Assembly: GCA_013423325.1 (NCBI GenBank)
Contig: BLJB01000196.1
Location: forward strand, 1 to 64,000
DNA length: 64,000 nt
Direction: 5' to 3'
From: Usnea hakonensis
Taxonomy: Eukaryota > Ascomycota > Lecanoromycetes > Lecanorales > Parmeliaceae
Shown in pieces: positions 22,021-33,816 of this stretch (positions are counted from its first letter, which is position 1; each line of letters opens with the position of its first letter). The notes below the pieces were generated by a model. That model was not told the origin of the DNA. It was given only the letters and a program-made list of their open reading frames with translations, and searched no databases. The position numbers were made by a program, and so were the translations under genes.

Positions 22021-24261
22021 ATGCGAACCGCATTATGTATCGCTGCTTTTGCAGGCATTGCTTACTCTGCCCCTCAATTGATCGACCTCGATAAGATCGC
22101 CGAGGATTACGCTCCACCGGCCTTGGTCAAGGCGCCGATCAACGTTGTCTCCAACGTGCCAGCACCTTCAGCTCCCGTTGAAATCAGTCCCCTCGAGAGC
22201 ACATCAGCAAAAAAGCGTGACCTTGAATTCACCCAAGTGGAGAAACGAGATGGCGACTGCTCGCCGTACCCAGCAGGGTCTGGACCTGTGCCCAACCCGG
22301 ACACTCCTGATGCTTTCCAGTCTGATCCCGACTTTGCGGTTCGTCTCTGGTCTCGAGTAGCGCTGGCTGAAGAATGCTTCTAACAAGACAATCAGAGTAT
22401 GGCCAACAATGCTCCGACTCCGGACGGTTATTCCCTCGTCTTCAAGAACGCCGGCGCATCCCTGTCCGCTTCCAACTACATGGGTCTTTACACTCTCACC
22501 AGCTACGATGTCCTCACCTGCGCTTCAAAATGTGATCAAGCATCTGGCTGCTCGGCCTTCAACGTGTACCTTGAGCGCGACCCCACCGTGAACGCCAATG
22601 CAGTGAGCTGCCCTAACCCACCCAGCACGACCAACTACAGGTGCACTCTATGGGGAGCGCCCGTGTCAGCATCGGAGGCAACCAACTCAGGCCAATACCA
22701 AGACTCATTCCACGTAGTCATTGCTGGCTCAAACGGTCGGTTTTTCTCTGACCCCATTAGATTCATCCTTCCTAAAGCTGTGCACAGGGTACAACAAAGC
22801 TGCTCCACCACCCGCCATTAACGGCTACGTTGGTCCGCAAGAACTTGGTGGAGCGATCAACGCTCCCACCGATTCTGGCAGCTACATGGGCTACCAATAC
22901 TTTCCCTTCAGCCAAAGCCAAGGCTACACTCCCCAGACGTGCGCGGATGCTTGCGATGCCCAAACCACATACGATAGCCAGCACCCAGCGCCTGACGGCA
23001 GCTTCATGTCGTGTGTATGTGTTCAGCGCCTTCGTTGGTCAGTCCCATACTTACTAAACTTCTCCAGGTATTCTTCAACGCCTACGTTCTTTCAGAGAAC
23101 GCTATCCCACAGGGTCTCTACTGCTCCATGTACAACGAGACCTGGGGACCTTCGTACGGTACCAACTACGGTCAGTACCGTGGATCTGACCGTTACACCG
23201 TGTCAGAATCCTACAGCTACACCAAGAGCTCGTAAGTGGCTGCCGGTTTTGATGTGGCGATTTCTTCTTTCTCTTCGTAGGGGCATGGATGGGCCGGCGT
23301 TGTAAATAGCATTAATAAGATACGTTTGAATCAAACTCAATTCCTATTTCTCAAGAAACCGGCAAAAGTCGCCTTTCATTGTTTAGCCACGCCCTCAAGT
23401 TGGATAACGACTGAGCTGATGGGGTAAATCTACGCTCAGGTATTCCAATTCACCCCCGGTAGGATCGGTTTACACCCCGAACCCGTTACCATCGTCGACC
23501 TCTGCGTCACGCCCAGCCTCCTCATCCCCTCCGCCTTCATCTACATCATCACCGCCGCCCTCGTCAACCCCGTCCACAGCAGCCCCCCCGAAATCCTCCT
23601 CCAACCCGGCCTCCGCTTCCTCAACAGCATTAGCATCAACCACCGCAACCACCACCCCCACCTGCGCCCCCACCCCCTCCACCAACCTCGTCCGCAACGG
23701 CGGTTTCGAATGCGGCCTCCCCCCCTGGGTCCCCGGCGACCTCCCCCACACCACCCACTCCCTCGCCTCCCCCGGCGACGCCTCCCTCACCGCCTACGAA
23801 TTCCGCCAAACGGGCCCCGTCGACCCGAGCGCCAACACGAACCCCGCGAGCGTCAACCAGGACGTGCCCCTGACGGCCGGCAAGGCCTACACCCTCACCT
23901 TCCGGACCTACTTCGCGACGTGCGCGGGCGACGTGGGGTTCGTGGGGGTCAAGCTCAACCAGCAGCCCGTTTATACGGTCGACGCGTGCGATTATCCGGC
24001 GGGGCGGTATAATGATAACGAGGTTGCGTTTGTGGCGGACGGGGCGACGGAGAATGTGCGGTTTGAGTTTTTGATCGGGGAGGTGGGGGCGGTGGTGAGG
24101 ATTGATAATGGTTTGTGGTTTTTTTTTCTTTTTCTTTTTTTGTTTTCCCTTGCCCTTGCCACGGACCCGTCTCGTTTCTTTTCTTTTTCAAGTCGCTGCG
24201 TTCCTTGGGAAGGGGAATGGTGATTCTGACGGTTTTTGCAGTGGTTGTGGTCCCCGCCTAG
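22021..24261 (+). CDS. Secreted Cys-rich protein with C-terminal carbohydrate-binding-like domain
   Basis: Proposed exons 22021-22338, 22396-22735, 22788-23014, 23068-23231, 23440-24110 and 24242-24261; all phases fit. A signal peptide (MRTALCIAAFAGIAYSA) is followed by a propeptide with two Lys-Arg sites suited to Kex2. Two related Cys-containing repeats follow, sharing a YMGLYTL / YMGYQYF start and AFNVYLERD / FFNAYVLSEN blocks, of the type found in fungal extracellular proteins. Then comes a Ser/Pro/Thr linker (about 23460-23680), and a domain opening NLVRNGGFECGLPPWV, typical of CBM4/9-like modules. The linker and last domain are unusually C-rich. Alternatively, a 49-bp intron at 23232-23280 gives an early stop at 23305, so a short form is possible. 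Function unknown; cell-wall or substrate binding is inferred. Confidence 0.72.
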
Positions 24262-24699
24262 GTACCTAACTTAACTTGCACCCGCCTCGGTATCCACATC
24301 TAGGCCTATATCAGAGTAAGAGTGGTGGATTATTCGATTGTTTATGGCGCTGGTACTAATGAGGAGTGACTTGGTGTTTCATAACTTGATTGGGATAATG
24401 GAGGGTGCATTGTTTTGTTATTACCTTGGGCGGATTCATGTTGGAGCGCAGTATTTCTGATGATAATTTTACTTTAACGACGAATTACACTCATATCTTC
24501 CATCATCTGATGCAAGACTACCGGAAAAGTGGTGATGGGAGGGGCCCTGCAAGTCTTTCGTTTCCAGTTCGACCCTAGCCATCAATCCCCAAAATCATGT
24601 GTTGCTTTTAGTCAAGATTGCTCGGGGAAGCGCCTTCGATAATGAGTAAGCCATCTCGCCTTATCTGACATCTTAACTGCAACTTTCCCTCACACCATC
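24262..24699. other. Intergenic, convergent 3' ends
   Basis: No gene. It starts with a CCTAGGTACCTAAC palindrome-like tract, one of several TACCT/AGGTA-rich sites in the window. Confidence 0.6.
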
Positions 24700-26751
24700 T
24701 CATGACGAACAACTACATTGCATCATCCTTCCTTGCCTGGGAACATCACCACACCACCTCTCCTCCTCTTCCCTATCCCCTCCCCACTCCTCCTCAAAGG
24801 GGTGCTCTGCCATCGCCATTACCCTCTTAATAATGTCCCTTTTCCCCTCATGTTCCACCTTCTGTATAACCTCATCCAGCACCCAGGATCTGGGTATGAA
24901 GTTCGGATTCACTTTCTTCATCTCCTTTTCCCTCTCTTCATCCTTCTCGCCCCAATCTCCCCCCGCCCTCTCCGCCCATTTCCCCAGCCATGCAGCAACC
25001 TTTTCTCGTGCTGCGGATTCTGTAACACCGCTGGTGGCAGTCATACCTTCTGCGTGGAAAAAGATGCTCGCTTTCTGCTTTCGTTCTTCTTCCGACGCCA
25101 ATTCGGAAACCTTGATTGGACTGAGTCTTCGGAAGAAGTGGTTGAAATCCAGTTCCAAATTCTCAAGCGTATCCAGCAGCTCGGAGAATAATTCCTGAAA
25201 ATCGCTCTCTTTTTCTGAGACCAAGCCGAGCCTTGCGCGCATTAAGCGCTGATACTCAGCTAAGAAGACGCTCTTATACTCCTCGCCAACCTTTCCAATA
25301 ATTGTCTCAGCACGCTTGATCAGCTCCGGCGCGAACTCCTCTGTGACGCCATTCTCCACAAAAATTTGATCATCGATCTTACCGCCAGAGCCGATGAGTT
25401 CACCCAGTGATTCACCCAGGCGCACGAGATTCCACCAAATAATACTCGGCTGGTTCTTGTAGCTGTACCGTAAAGCGTGATCATCATGATTTGGGGTATA
25501 ACTAGGATCGAAGTTGTCAAGGAAGGCGAAGGGTCCAAAGTCGAGCGAAAGCCCAAGCAGAGAAGTATTGTCGGTATTTAGGACGCCATTTGTAAAAGCG
25601 TAGGCTTGCCAGGCGGCAACGGTTTTTGCATTACGGCGAGCAATTTCACGATAGAGACGTGTATAACGGTTCTCTTCTACTCCTTCCGCACCTTCTATCT
25701 TATCTGATGGGACAAAGCGGGGAGGATCGATCGTGGATGGGGTCGGCTTGGTTGCATCTTCGAGGACCGAGGGAAGAGATTCCCAGCCCTTGTAGACGTT
25801 CTCGGCGACGTAGTTTGCAAGAGTGCGGACAAGCTTTCTGTCGCCCCGAGCCCGGATTATATCAAAGGTACCGATGCGTAGCCAGGATTCGCTAGATTTA
25901 ATATCCCGTCAGTCCCATCGTTTTAAAGTGGAATAAAGAGCCCTAGAACATGTCTCCAAGAAATGAACCAAAAGAGCAAACATCAAAAAGAAAAATACTT
26001 ACGCAAAGCGAGCCACTAACGCTCCGGGTTCAAGCCGCTCGCGACGGACGCTAGACTTTGGGGCGAGTGTGAGAGCAAGGGCCCGGGTGGTGGGAATATG
26101 CAGGCCATTGAGTGCTTCTGAAACGACAAACTCGCGGATGCTTGAGCGCAAAACGGCTTTTCCGTCTGCAAACCTCGAATACGGAGTTCTGCCGGCGCCT
26201 TTGAGCTGTATCTCGTAGCGACTCTTTGTCGATGGGTTGGTTGACTCAAACAGTGATATTGCTCGACCGTCACCAAGTTGACCTGCCCACGAGCCAAATT
26301 GCCAGCCTCCATAGCATTGCGCCCAAGGATAAATGCCTTTTTCTGTCTGGGCGTCCCAGTAGAACTTGTTTCCTGCCACCACGCTCTTAAACTCTTCCGT
26401 ATCCTCTACACCATCTTCCAGTCCGATATCACGTAATGCGGTTCTGCTGGTCCCCAAAAGCTCGGGGGACTCTGTCTCTTCCGGCCTGACATAAGTGAAA
26501 AGTGCGCCTTTGACCATTCGAGGACCTAGGTCTCCTCGAGGTGCCCTATGGGAGTCAGAGGGCAATCTGAATTCGGGATCTGGCGGTAGTTTTTCCGTAA
26601 ATGTATGGGACTTGGGAAGGTCTTGCAATGAAACACCAGGGTAGGTGCCGTTGCTGGGCCCATTTGTGGCAGCATTTGTGAGATGAGCTGTCATCTGAGC
26701 GAGGCGGAGATGGGGGATTGGTGGACGATGTAGCAGAGTATGAAGAAGCAT
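24700..26751 (-). CDS. SelO-type protein AMPylator (Fmp40-like)
   Basis: Exons 26751-26003 and 25891-24700 with a 111-bp GT-AG intron; 646 residues from this ATG. SelO is a mitochondrial pseudokinase that transfers AMP to proteins in redox control. Visible: GPRMVKGALFTYV, QCYGGWQFGSWAGQLGDGRA, LKGAGRTPYSRFADGKAVLRSSIREF, the Asn/DFG region LNTDN...LSLDFGPFAF, and a C-terminus RWCGDVPRQGRMMQCSCSS that matches the family's Cys-rich end (selenocysteine replaced by Cys, as in other fungi). The start is uncertain: ATG 26694 (MTAHLTN) aligns with many fungal starts, 26751 adds a basic presequence, and a spliced 8-residue first exon at 26822-26799 joining at 26694 is also in phase. Family call is firm. 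Confidence 0.93.
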
Positions 26752-26931
26752 GTACAAAATCAAATGCCAATGTGTATATAAATCAAAGGAGCAAATACCT
26801 TGAAGAGAAAATTGAACATCATCTATGACGTGAATTTATCTCCGAATCTTATCTCCGCCCGTTTTCCGAGTGGTTCCCCATAAATCATTTAAAGTAATCG
26901 CCACCCCACCCTCGCATGCAGCATCCCGACA

Positions 26932-27871
26932 ATGGCCAATATTCCGACGCCGATTCCCGAATTGAAACTCAACGATGGAACATCCATTCCTATGCTTGCC
27001 TATGGCAGTAAGTTGTTCACTCAATTGCCTTCATCAGCCATTGCTCTAACAGAACGCAGCGGGGACCGCTTGGTACAAAGACACCCCTGGCGGCATCGAC
27101 CGAAAGACGGTAGATGGCATTAATACTGCCATCAAGCTTGGCTATTATCACCTTGACAATGCCGAAGTCTACAACACAGAGCCTGAAATGGGTGTTGCTA
27201 TTAAAGAAAGCAAGATTGAGCGATCCAAGCTCTTCGTGACGACAAAAGTCATCACCAACATCGCGGACATACCCAACGCCATTGATGAAAGCCTTAAGAA
27301 GTTGCAATTGGACTACGTCGACTTGTATTTAATTCATTCGCCCTTCTTCGCCAAGTCGGACAAGGATCTGCAGACAGCGTGGAAGGCAATGGAAGATGTA
27401 AAGAAGTCTGGGAAGGCTAAATCAATAGGTGTGTCCAATTACTTCGAATCCCATCTAAAGGCGACGCTCGCCACGGCTACTACCCCGCCTTCAATCAACC
27501 AAATTGAATTTCATCCGTACCTGCAACATGGCTCTCTCCTGCAGTATCATAAATCTCAGAACATTGCTGTTTCGGCATACGGCCCCCTGAGCGCTGTCAC
27601 CAAAGCCAAGCCAGGACCTTGCGATGAGATGCTGGCCTCTTTGGCGAACAAGTACTTTGTTAGCGAGGGCGAGATTGCATTGCGCTGGTGTATTGACCAG
27701 GGCGTGGTGGCGATCACCACGAGTGGGAAGGAGCAGAGATTGAGTGATTACTTGAGAGCTATGACGTTCACGTTGACCCCGAAAGAGGTCAAAGATCTGG
27801 CCGCACTTGGGACTGAGAAGCATTATAGGGGCTTCTGGCAGGCGAAATTCGATGAGAATGACAGATCTTGA
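26932..27871 (+). CDS. Aldo-keto reductase, AKR3 type
   Basis: Exons 26932-27007 and 27060-27871 with a 52-bp intron; 295 residues. The catalytic tetrad is complete: D58 and Y63 in YHLDNAEVYNTE, K88 in FVTTKV and H118 in DLYLIHSPFF. The cofactor-binding region (KSIGVSNY, then IALRWCIDQGVVAITTSGK) indicates NADPH use. The close spacing and the HSPFFAKSDKDLQ block resemble yeast Ydl124w-like alpha-keto amide/ketone reductases. It reduces carbonyl compounds in the cytosol; physiological substrate unknown. Its start lies ~180 bp from the divergent SelO gene, so the two may share a promoter. Confidence 0.92.
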
Positions 27872-28009
27872 GGGAACTCGCAACGCAATCACCGATGAAT
27901 TTATATACGATTTATATACGACTTGACTTGAGCCGTGTTTATATACAAGCATCGCACACCGTGGCTAGAGATAATATATATTCGATGAACACAACCGCCG
28001 ATCATAACA

Positions 28010-30357
28010 TCATACTAATTCGTTCCCTTCTCGGCAAGTGCCACCCTCGCAAACCATGACACCATCTTTTTCCGCGTCCATCTGCTTGAGAAGATCATTA
28101 CGTTCCCTCAACCATAGCCCTTTACCTTTTCCAAGCGCAACCACAGTGCTGTTGGGCCTCACCATCTGCCTGAATCGCTTTAGGTTCTCGTCACTTTCCC
28201 CTGTAAACACAACAGACTTCATGCCTAAGCGGCCAATGACAACACTTCCCAGCATCCCTGAAAAAGTAAACGGGAATTGCTCGACTTCAGCCTCAAACGC
28301 TTCGACTGTTTCTTTTGCCTTCTTGAGATACGAGGCGTCGTCAAATATGCTGCTCAAGCGGTAGAGATTTCGAGCACTGATATTATTGGATGACGGTTCC
28401 GCGGCATCCATACCGCTTTTCAGTCGCATCAGTAGATCTGGCGGATGTGGAGACGGTGTGGTGTAGAAGCCTGTGGATTCTAATGAGGTGAATAGTTCGA
28501 TTTGCCGTTTCTGTAGTAAGTCTGCAAACTCCAGGTATGAGTCATCGAACGTGGCTTCATAGAGATCAATAAGACCGTGAATAAAGAAAGCATAGTCGTC
28601 GCATAAACCCGGCGTTGAGCCCCGATCTTCCCTATAGACCCGATATAGGGTCTTAGTCTCGGGGTCGAATAGCTCCTTTTTGATGAAGACGACGGCGGAC
28701 ACGGCGGCTTGCAGACATTCTGAGGCTTTGGTAGGGTCGATAGACTGTAAGGCGGCAGAAGTGCGCGACAACGCACCGATTGCAAGCCCATTCCAGCAGA
28801 CGATGATCTTGTCATCAAGCGCCGGGCGTGGACGGTTATTCTCCCTGTATTCGCGGAGCTTCTGCCGCCCTGATTTGAGAGTTTGGCTAATCGAGGCCTC
28901 AGGGATTCCCATTTTCTTAGCTAAAGCACTGGGAGTGGTCGTAACCTTCAAGACGTTTTGACTTATGAATTCGTCGTGTGGATCGTTTTGAGATGCGACG
29001 TTGCCATCAGCCGAGACGCCATAGAATCGAGCGCAGATCTCCCCAGCCTTTTCACCCAAAACGTCATGAAACTCTTTGAGAGACCAGACGTAGTAAGCCC
29101 CTTCTCGCTTTTCGGTGTCGCTCTTCGATGGGTAAGAGTCTGCGTCTTCTGCTGAGAAGAAGCCACCGGTCGAAGCACCCATTGGCGGGCTTGTGAGGTA
29201 GGTTGCAATATCGTACACAGCGCCTAGCATCTCAGGATCTCGAGTCTTCAGGAACGCGTCGAGATAGACATCCAAAAGTTGCGCTTGATCGTAAAGCATT
29301 TTCTCGAAATGTGGGAGCGACCAGTCTTTGGTCACAGAATATCTTGCAAAACCGTACCCAATCTGGTCTCTCACTCCTCCACGTGCCATATTTCGAAGAG
29401 TGTGTACAGCCATGTTCGACGCATGTTGGCACTCTGTTTCGCCCACAACATCCTTTACCGTCTGCGGCCATTGTCCGAGCCTTAGTAGAAAGCCGAGATT
29501 CACCGGTGTTGGAAATTTTGGCGCTGTCGAGAAGCCTCCATTGATTTTATCGTAATTCTTTCGAAAGTGCTGAAATGCCTCTTCTAGTAATTCAATTTCT
29601 AGTCCTTCTCCTTCACCCTTCTCCCCTAGCTGGTGACTGTGCACCCCTTCCTCTGCAAATACCCTGAGTTGCCTCGTGATTTCCTTGGCGCTTTCTCGGC
29701 ATCGGCCCTCTTGATGAGCCCAGACATCTCTCATTTTTTCCAGGATGTCCACGAAGCCCACAGTTCCAGTGACAGCTCTGCCCACTGCCGTCATTGAATT
29801 GTTTGGGCCAGGCCAATATGTTCCACCAAAAACCGGCTCAAGATCTGGCGTCACAAAAACATTGAGTGGCCATCCTCCAGAACCGGTCGTGGCTTGAACG
29901 TAGTTCATATAGATAGCATCAACATCTGGTCTTTCTTCCCGGTCGATCTTGATGGGAATGAAATGGGTATTGAGCAGATGGGCGACCTCTGGAGAACAGA
30001 AGGATTCGCGTTCCATGACGTGACACCCTAAGCAATCTCTGTAAGTAGGCCTCTCCAAAGCGAAATTTTGCTGAGTTATTCGCTTGGACATACAATGGCA
30101 TGCAGCATATCCAATGCTCACGAAAAGTAGGCGATTGTGCTTCTTAGCCAAGCCCAAAGCTTCTGGACTCCACATCTGCCAGGCTACTGGGTTCTCCATG
30201 TGTCCTCGAACCTATACAAGAGGGCTCTTAGCTTGAACTGGTTCATTGCCCACCTCGATGAGTCCCCATAAGGACTTACGTACGGACTCCTACTTTCATT
30301 CAGCCTATTGACCATTTGCAAGTCATGCTGACCATTTTCAACGTTCTCGACCTCCAT
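28010..30357 (-). CDS. DUF255 thioredoxin-like / six-hairpin protein (SSP411/YyaL type)
   Basis: Exons 30357-30280, 30211-30094 and 30027-28010; introns of 68 and 66 bp; 737 residues. Splicing restores two conserved blocks: RSPYVRGHMENPVAW across intron 1 and GYAACHWCHVMERESF across intron 2. The N-terminal thioredoxin-like domain carries the CHWC motif, then IKIDREERPDVDAIYMNYVQ and GWPLNVFVTPDLEPVFGGTYWPG. The remainder is an alpha/alpha six-hairpin fold similar to glycosidases (FEKMLYDQAQLL, SAEDADSYP, DDKIIVCWNGLAI). Homologs occur from bacteria to man (spermatogenesis-associated protein 20); molecular function is not established. Intron 2 is exactly 22 codons without a stop, so unspliced RNA would still be translated. 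An upstream TTG at 30375 is in frame but the ATG at 30357 is preferred. Confidence 0.92.
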
Positions 30358-30623
30358 GATTGATCTCTCTCGCAACTCGGGTGTTATGTGTCTGATAAAA
30401 TGGCTATTGTTGACATTCGCAAGCCCCCCCTGCCCAACACGAGCAATTGTAGGCCTTACATGGGCAGCTTGCGACGGAAAGCCTCGACGTAGTGATGGAC
30501 CGAGCTCAAGAGACGGGCTACTGACTAGAGAGATACAAAGTCGTCATTTGTTGACTGATAAGTTATCGGTAGGGCTGAGCTAAAGATGGCTTAAAATCTG
30601 CAACTGATACCTCGTACCTCGAC

Positions 30624-32219
30624 CTACGTAATTGAACATACGGACACGGACGTACCTCGAAGAAAGACTGCACGACAAACAAGCGCAAAGAATACGATAT
30701 AACGATATAAGCCTTGTCTTTGTAAATCGGCATGTCTTTGCAATTCGTCTTCAAGTCGTGCCATTCGTGCGTTGTCCGATTCGATTTGGCACCTCATCCT
30801 CTCCATCTCCGCATTACCTTCGCATCTGATTTTCGCCTTCTCGAGCTCGTGCTCCCGTTCTGCAGACGCTCGCCGGCGCTCCTCGTCCACCTGTAGCCTC
30901 ATAATCTTAAAATTTCTTCACTCTCAAGTTTCCTGAGCTCGATCTCATGCTCCCGTTTTACTAAATCCGCTTCTTTTGCTTCAAGTCTTCGTCGTTGCTC
31001 CTCGATCTGTCGTCGGAACGCCTGCTCCTACTGCAGTCGAGCCAGATCATGAGAAATCCTCAAGGCCTCTTGGTCTTGCTCTACTTTCTTGAGCTTATTC
31101 GCAAATTCCTACTCAGTCCTCCTGATTTGTGCTGCTGATTCGAAGTCTTTCTTCTTCATCGCCTCTTGAATCTCCTACCGTGCCAACGAGAGTTCTTTAG
31201 CGTATTTCTCCTGTTGCCTCTGCAATTCGCTACCAACTTCTTGACCAGCACCAGTCATATCAAGAGTTAGATTTTGTTCAACCATTTGATGTTGTATATC
31301 CAAGACCATCGGCCTAGAGAGGTCGACTAAATAATCGACGATCTTCTTGGCTGAAGCTGGAGTGCCATCGTGTTGAAACACTCTGCTTCCCTTGTCGATC
31401 ATACCATCCCAAAATTCTTTGGTGGTTGTCAATTGTTTCTCGCGGTTCTGTCCCACTGCCAGGTCCACCGCACTCCAGCAAGAAGTCGCTAGGACAACGC
31501 TGGCAAGACTGTCATCGCCACAAAGCTTCTTGAACATATGTAGGTTCCGTAGCGCGGAACCTTCAAGCTTATCGTCCGTGATACGATGAAGGTAGATGAT
31601 ACCTGATAAGCGAATCTGATTCCTATATGCAAAGCTTAGGTATCCTGCAATTTCCCTGAGTACTTCGGTCTCGCTCTTGTGTGTGTCGTCAAAGCCTGGC
31701 GCGTCGAGGAGATGCAAGGTACTCTTTGGCATACGGCATTAATAGACTGCCACGTTACTTGTACCTGGCTTCACGATCAACACAGGGTCTCAAAATAAGA
31801 GGCCGGGGGAGAAGCAGACATGACTCGAGGTTACAGCTAATTTCGACATGCTTATCCGTGAATAAAGAGATGAATGTGCTTTTGCCCGTGCCAGTGAGGC
31901 CCATCACAGCTATGACTAGGTCATCGGGCCTTGTTTGTTCGAAACAACAATCAGTATGATATGGAGATTTGCATTTGAAGGCTCACGGAGATTTTGGGGG
32001 CATACCCGGTTTGAAAACGACCGAAATCTGCAGATTGTTCCCCAGGGACGTCAACGGATTCCGCCTCGACTTCCTCAACAGAATACTCCTCGATTCATTC
32101 TCTAGGCCCTTCATTGGATATCTTGGTAGACTGCTTTCCGGTCGATTCGATAGTTTGTGCCTTGGCTGCCTCATCATGTTTTCGACGAGGTAAACGCGGC
32201 TTGACTTTGAGAATATCAT
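30624..32219 (-). pseudogene. P-loop GTPase with long coiled coil, nonsense mutated
   Basis: Exon 1 (32219-31987) joins across a 57-bp intron to a P-loop block IAVMGLTGTGKSTFISLF near 31900. A second intron (non-standard GTCTGC donor) leads to TLHLLDAPGFDDTHKSE (G3-like DxxG) and GIIYLHRITD...MFKKLCGDD, typical of a fungal AIG1-like/G-domain family, then a Lys/Glu/Arg-rich coiled coil. Four in-frame stops were located: TAA at 31740-31742 and TAG at 31175, 31109 and 31028. Each TAG sits in coiled coil where Gln is likely, and reading through restores the frame. A frameshift near 30900 follows. All stops are explained by C-to-T change of CAA/CAG, like the hAT relic. Probably non-functional. Confidence 0.82.
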
Positions 32220-32747
32220 TGACAGTTCAAAGTCTCAGTCTTGCAAAGACAATCTCCTCTTCCCGAAGAGCTCCAACTTCCATTTCTTGTTATATTTCCG
32301 TTAACATGGGGATAGAAATGAGCTGTATAGGATCGTTTAAAATCTTACTTTATAATCATATCGTTTATAGAAGAGAAATGGCTATAGTTCTTAAGACTTT
32401 CCTACCTGAGAAGTATTATTAAGCGATATAAAGTACATGAACTAGTACTTTAGCATGAGTCTAAGCGATTAAGGTGTGTTGTAGCGTTGGAAAGAAAATG
32501 TGTGCCTTATATACCTTACATAGCACCTGCTCGATCACAAAATTCAATACCCATTACCCATGTCTGCGTATGAGTCCGCTGACCCTCGTTGCAAGCTAGC
32601 CGTGCCCTGGAAACAAGCGTCACCAAATAGCCTTGGCTTTGACATCCGGAAGAAGGCTCAGCGACTTTCACTTCAAAATATGTTGTTGAAAAAAATGTCC
32701 CTGTTACCAATGACGGCCTAAGTAATATAGCTCTCTTCACAAGTGCT
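32220..32747. other. Intergenic, nothing recognised
   Basis: Promoter side of the hydrolase gene and the 5' side of the GTPase pseudogene; no further gene seen. Confidence 0.5.
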
Positions 32748-33566
32748 ATGGCCACATCCCTTAACGAATGGGAGACTTCCGAAAAGATAGCAGGCCTCGT
32801 CTCCATCGGGACCCACAAGCTCTATGTTTCTGCATCCGGGCCCATTCGCAAGCCAGGCGAGCCGTTACTGATCGTCTTTCCAGGCGCGAACGCCGCATGT
32901 GAATCTTGGGAACCGGTATCTTCTTTACTCCAAGATACGGTACGTGTCCTTCTCTACGATCGCACTGGACTAGGCCATAGCGAAAATGGTCCCAACCGAG
33001 ACACAGGGCCTACAGCAGCAGAAGAGCTCTCCACACTGCTTAAAGCCATCGACCTGCCCGGCCCCTATATCCTAGTAGCGCACTCATATGGCGGCTGTGT
33101 AGCCCGAGAGTTCCTGCATCTGCGCGGCAGGGACATTGCAGGCATGGTGCTTTCGGAAACGGGCACGGAGACCAAGTGCAGGTATGCTGAGGAGCAGTAT
33201 CGGAGACAAGTCCTCGGTAATCGTCCGCTGAGCGTTATTCGAGGCGAGTCCGCCTTCAACGCACGGCCGGGCCAGGATGCAGGCGTGCTGGATGAGCAGC
33301 GCAAGACGCGTGATGGCATGCTTGAGGCTATGGGTAAAGCTGACGAGAAGCTGAAGAGAGAACAGTTGAAGATGTCGAGGAATAGTAGATTCAGGAATGT
33401 CCCGGATTGTGGACACAATGTGCACGTTATCCGCCCTGATGTCGTTGCTGAGGAGGTCAAATGGGTTTTGTCAGACCTTGTAAAACTAAAACCGAAGAGG
33501 ACCTGGACCGGCTTTGCGGACTCAAGACTATTTGCCCAGATCTGTCAATTCTTGAGGCTTTCTTGA
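32748..33566 (+). CDS. Alpha/beta hydrolase
   Basis: Intronless, 272 residues, no signal peptide. The fold is clear: strand and oxyanion region LLIVFPGANAACESWEPV, RVLLYDRTGLGHSE, and the nucleophile elbow VAHSYGG with S113. The final catalytic His is probably in VPDCGHNVHVIRPD. The acidic residue is less clear. The C-terminal ~30 residues (KPKRTWTGFADSRLF) are atypical. Could be an esterase, epoxide hydrolase-like enzyme or ester-cleaving accessory enzyme; the sequence does not decide. Confidence 0.85.
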   Translation: MATSLNEWETSEKIAGLVSIGTHKLYVSASGPIRKPGEPLLIVFPGANAACESWEPVSSLLQDTVRVLLYDRTGLGHSENGPNRDTGPTAAEELSTLLKAIDLPGPYILVAHSYGGCVAREFLHLRGRDIAGMVLSETGTETKCRYAEEQYRRQVLGNRPLSVIRGESAFNARPGQDAGVLDEQRKTRDGMLEAMGKADEKLKREQLKMSRNSRFRNVPDCGHNVHVIRPDVVAEEVKWVLSDLVKLKPKRTWTGFADSRLFAQICQFLRLS

Positions 33567-33816
33567 CTGCAGGTGACCGTGCTTTAATAAGGCGTTCTCA
33601 TTGGTTGTGTGGGACGTGAGGTCTTGTTGGCCTTGCGTTACCGAGGAAGGAAAGACTGCGGAGAGCCAAAGGAGAACCAATTTTGCGCCTCAGAAACCAA
33701 ATCGAATCCGACGTGAATGTTTGTTGCTCTTCCAGAAGTAGAGCTCACTATCTAGTATTTATACAAGAAAGAGACTAATGAATGTTCCCAGTAGCAAACG
33801 CGACACAGCCCAAATT

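Noticed and set aside
28028..30093. Reading the DUF255 gene as a single exon from the internal ATG at 30199
   Set aside because: That frame runs through the 66-bp intron and loses the conserved RSPYVRGH and CHWCHVM blocks restored by splicing.
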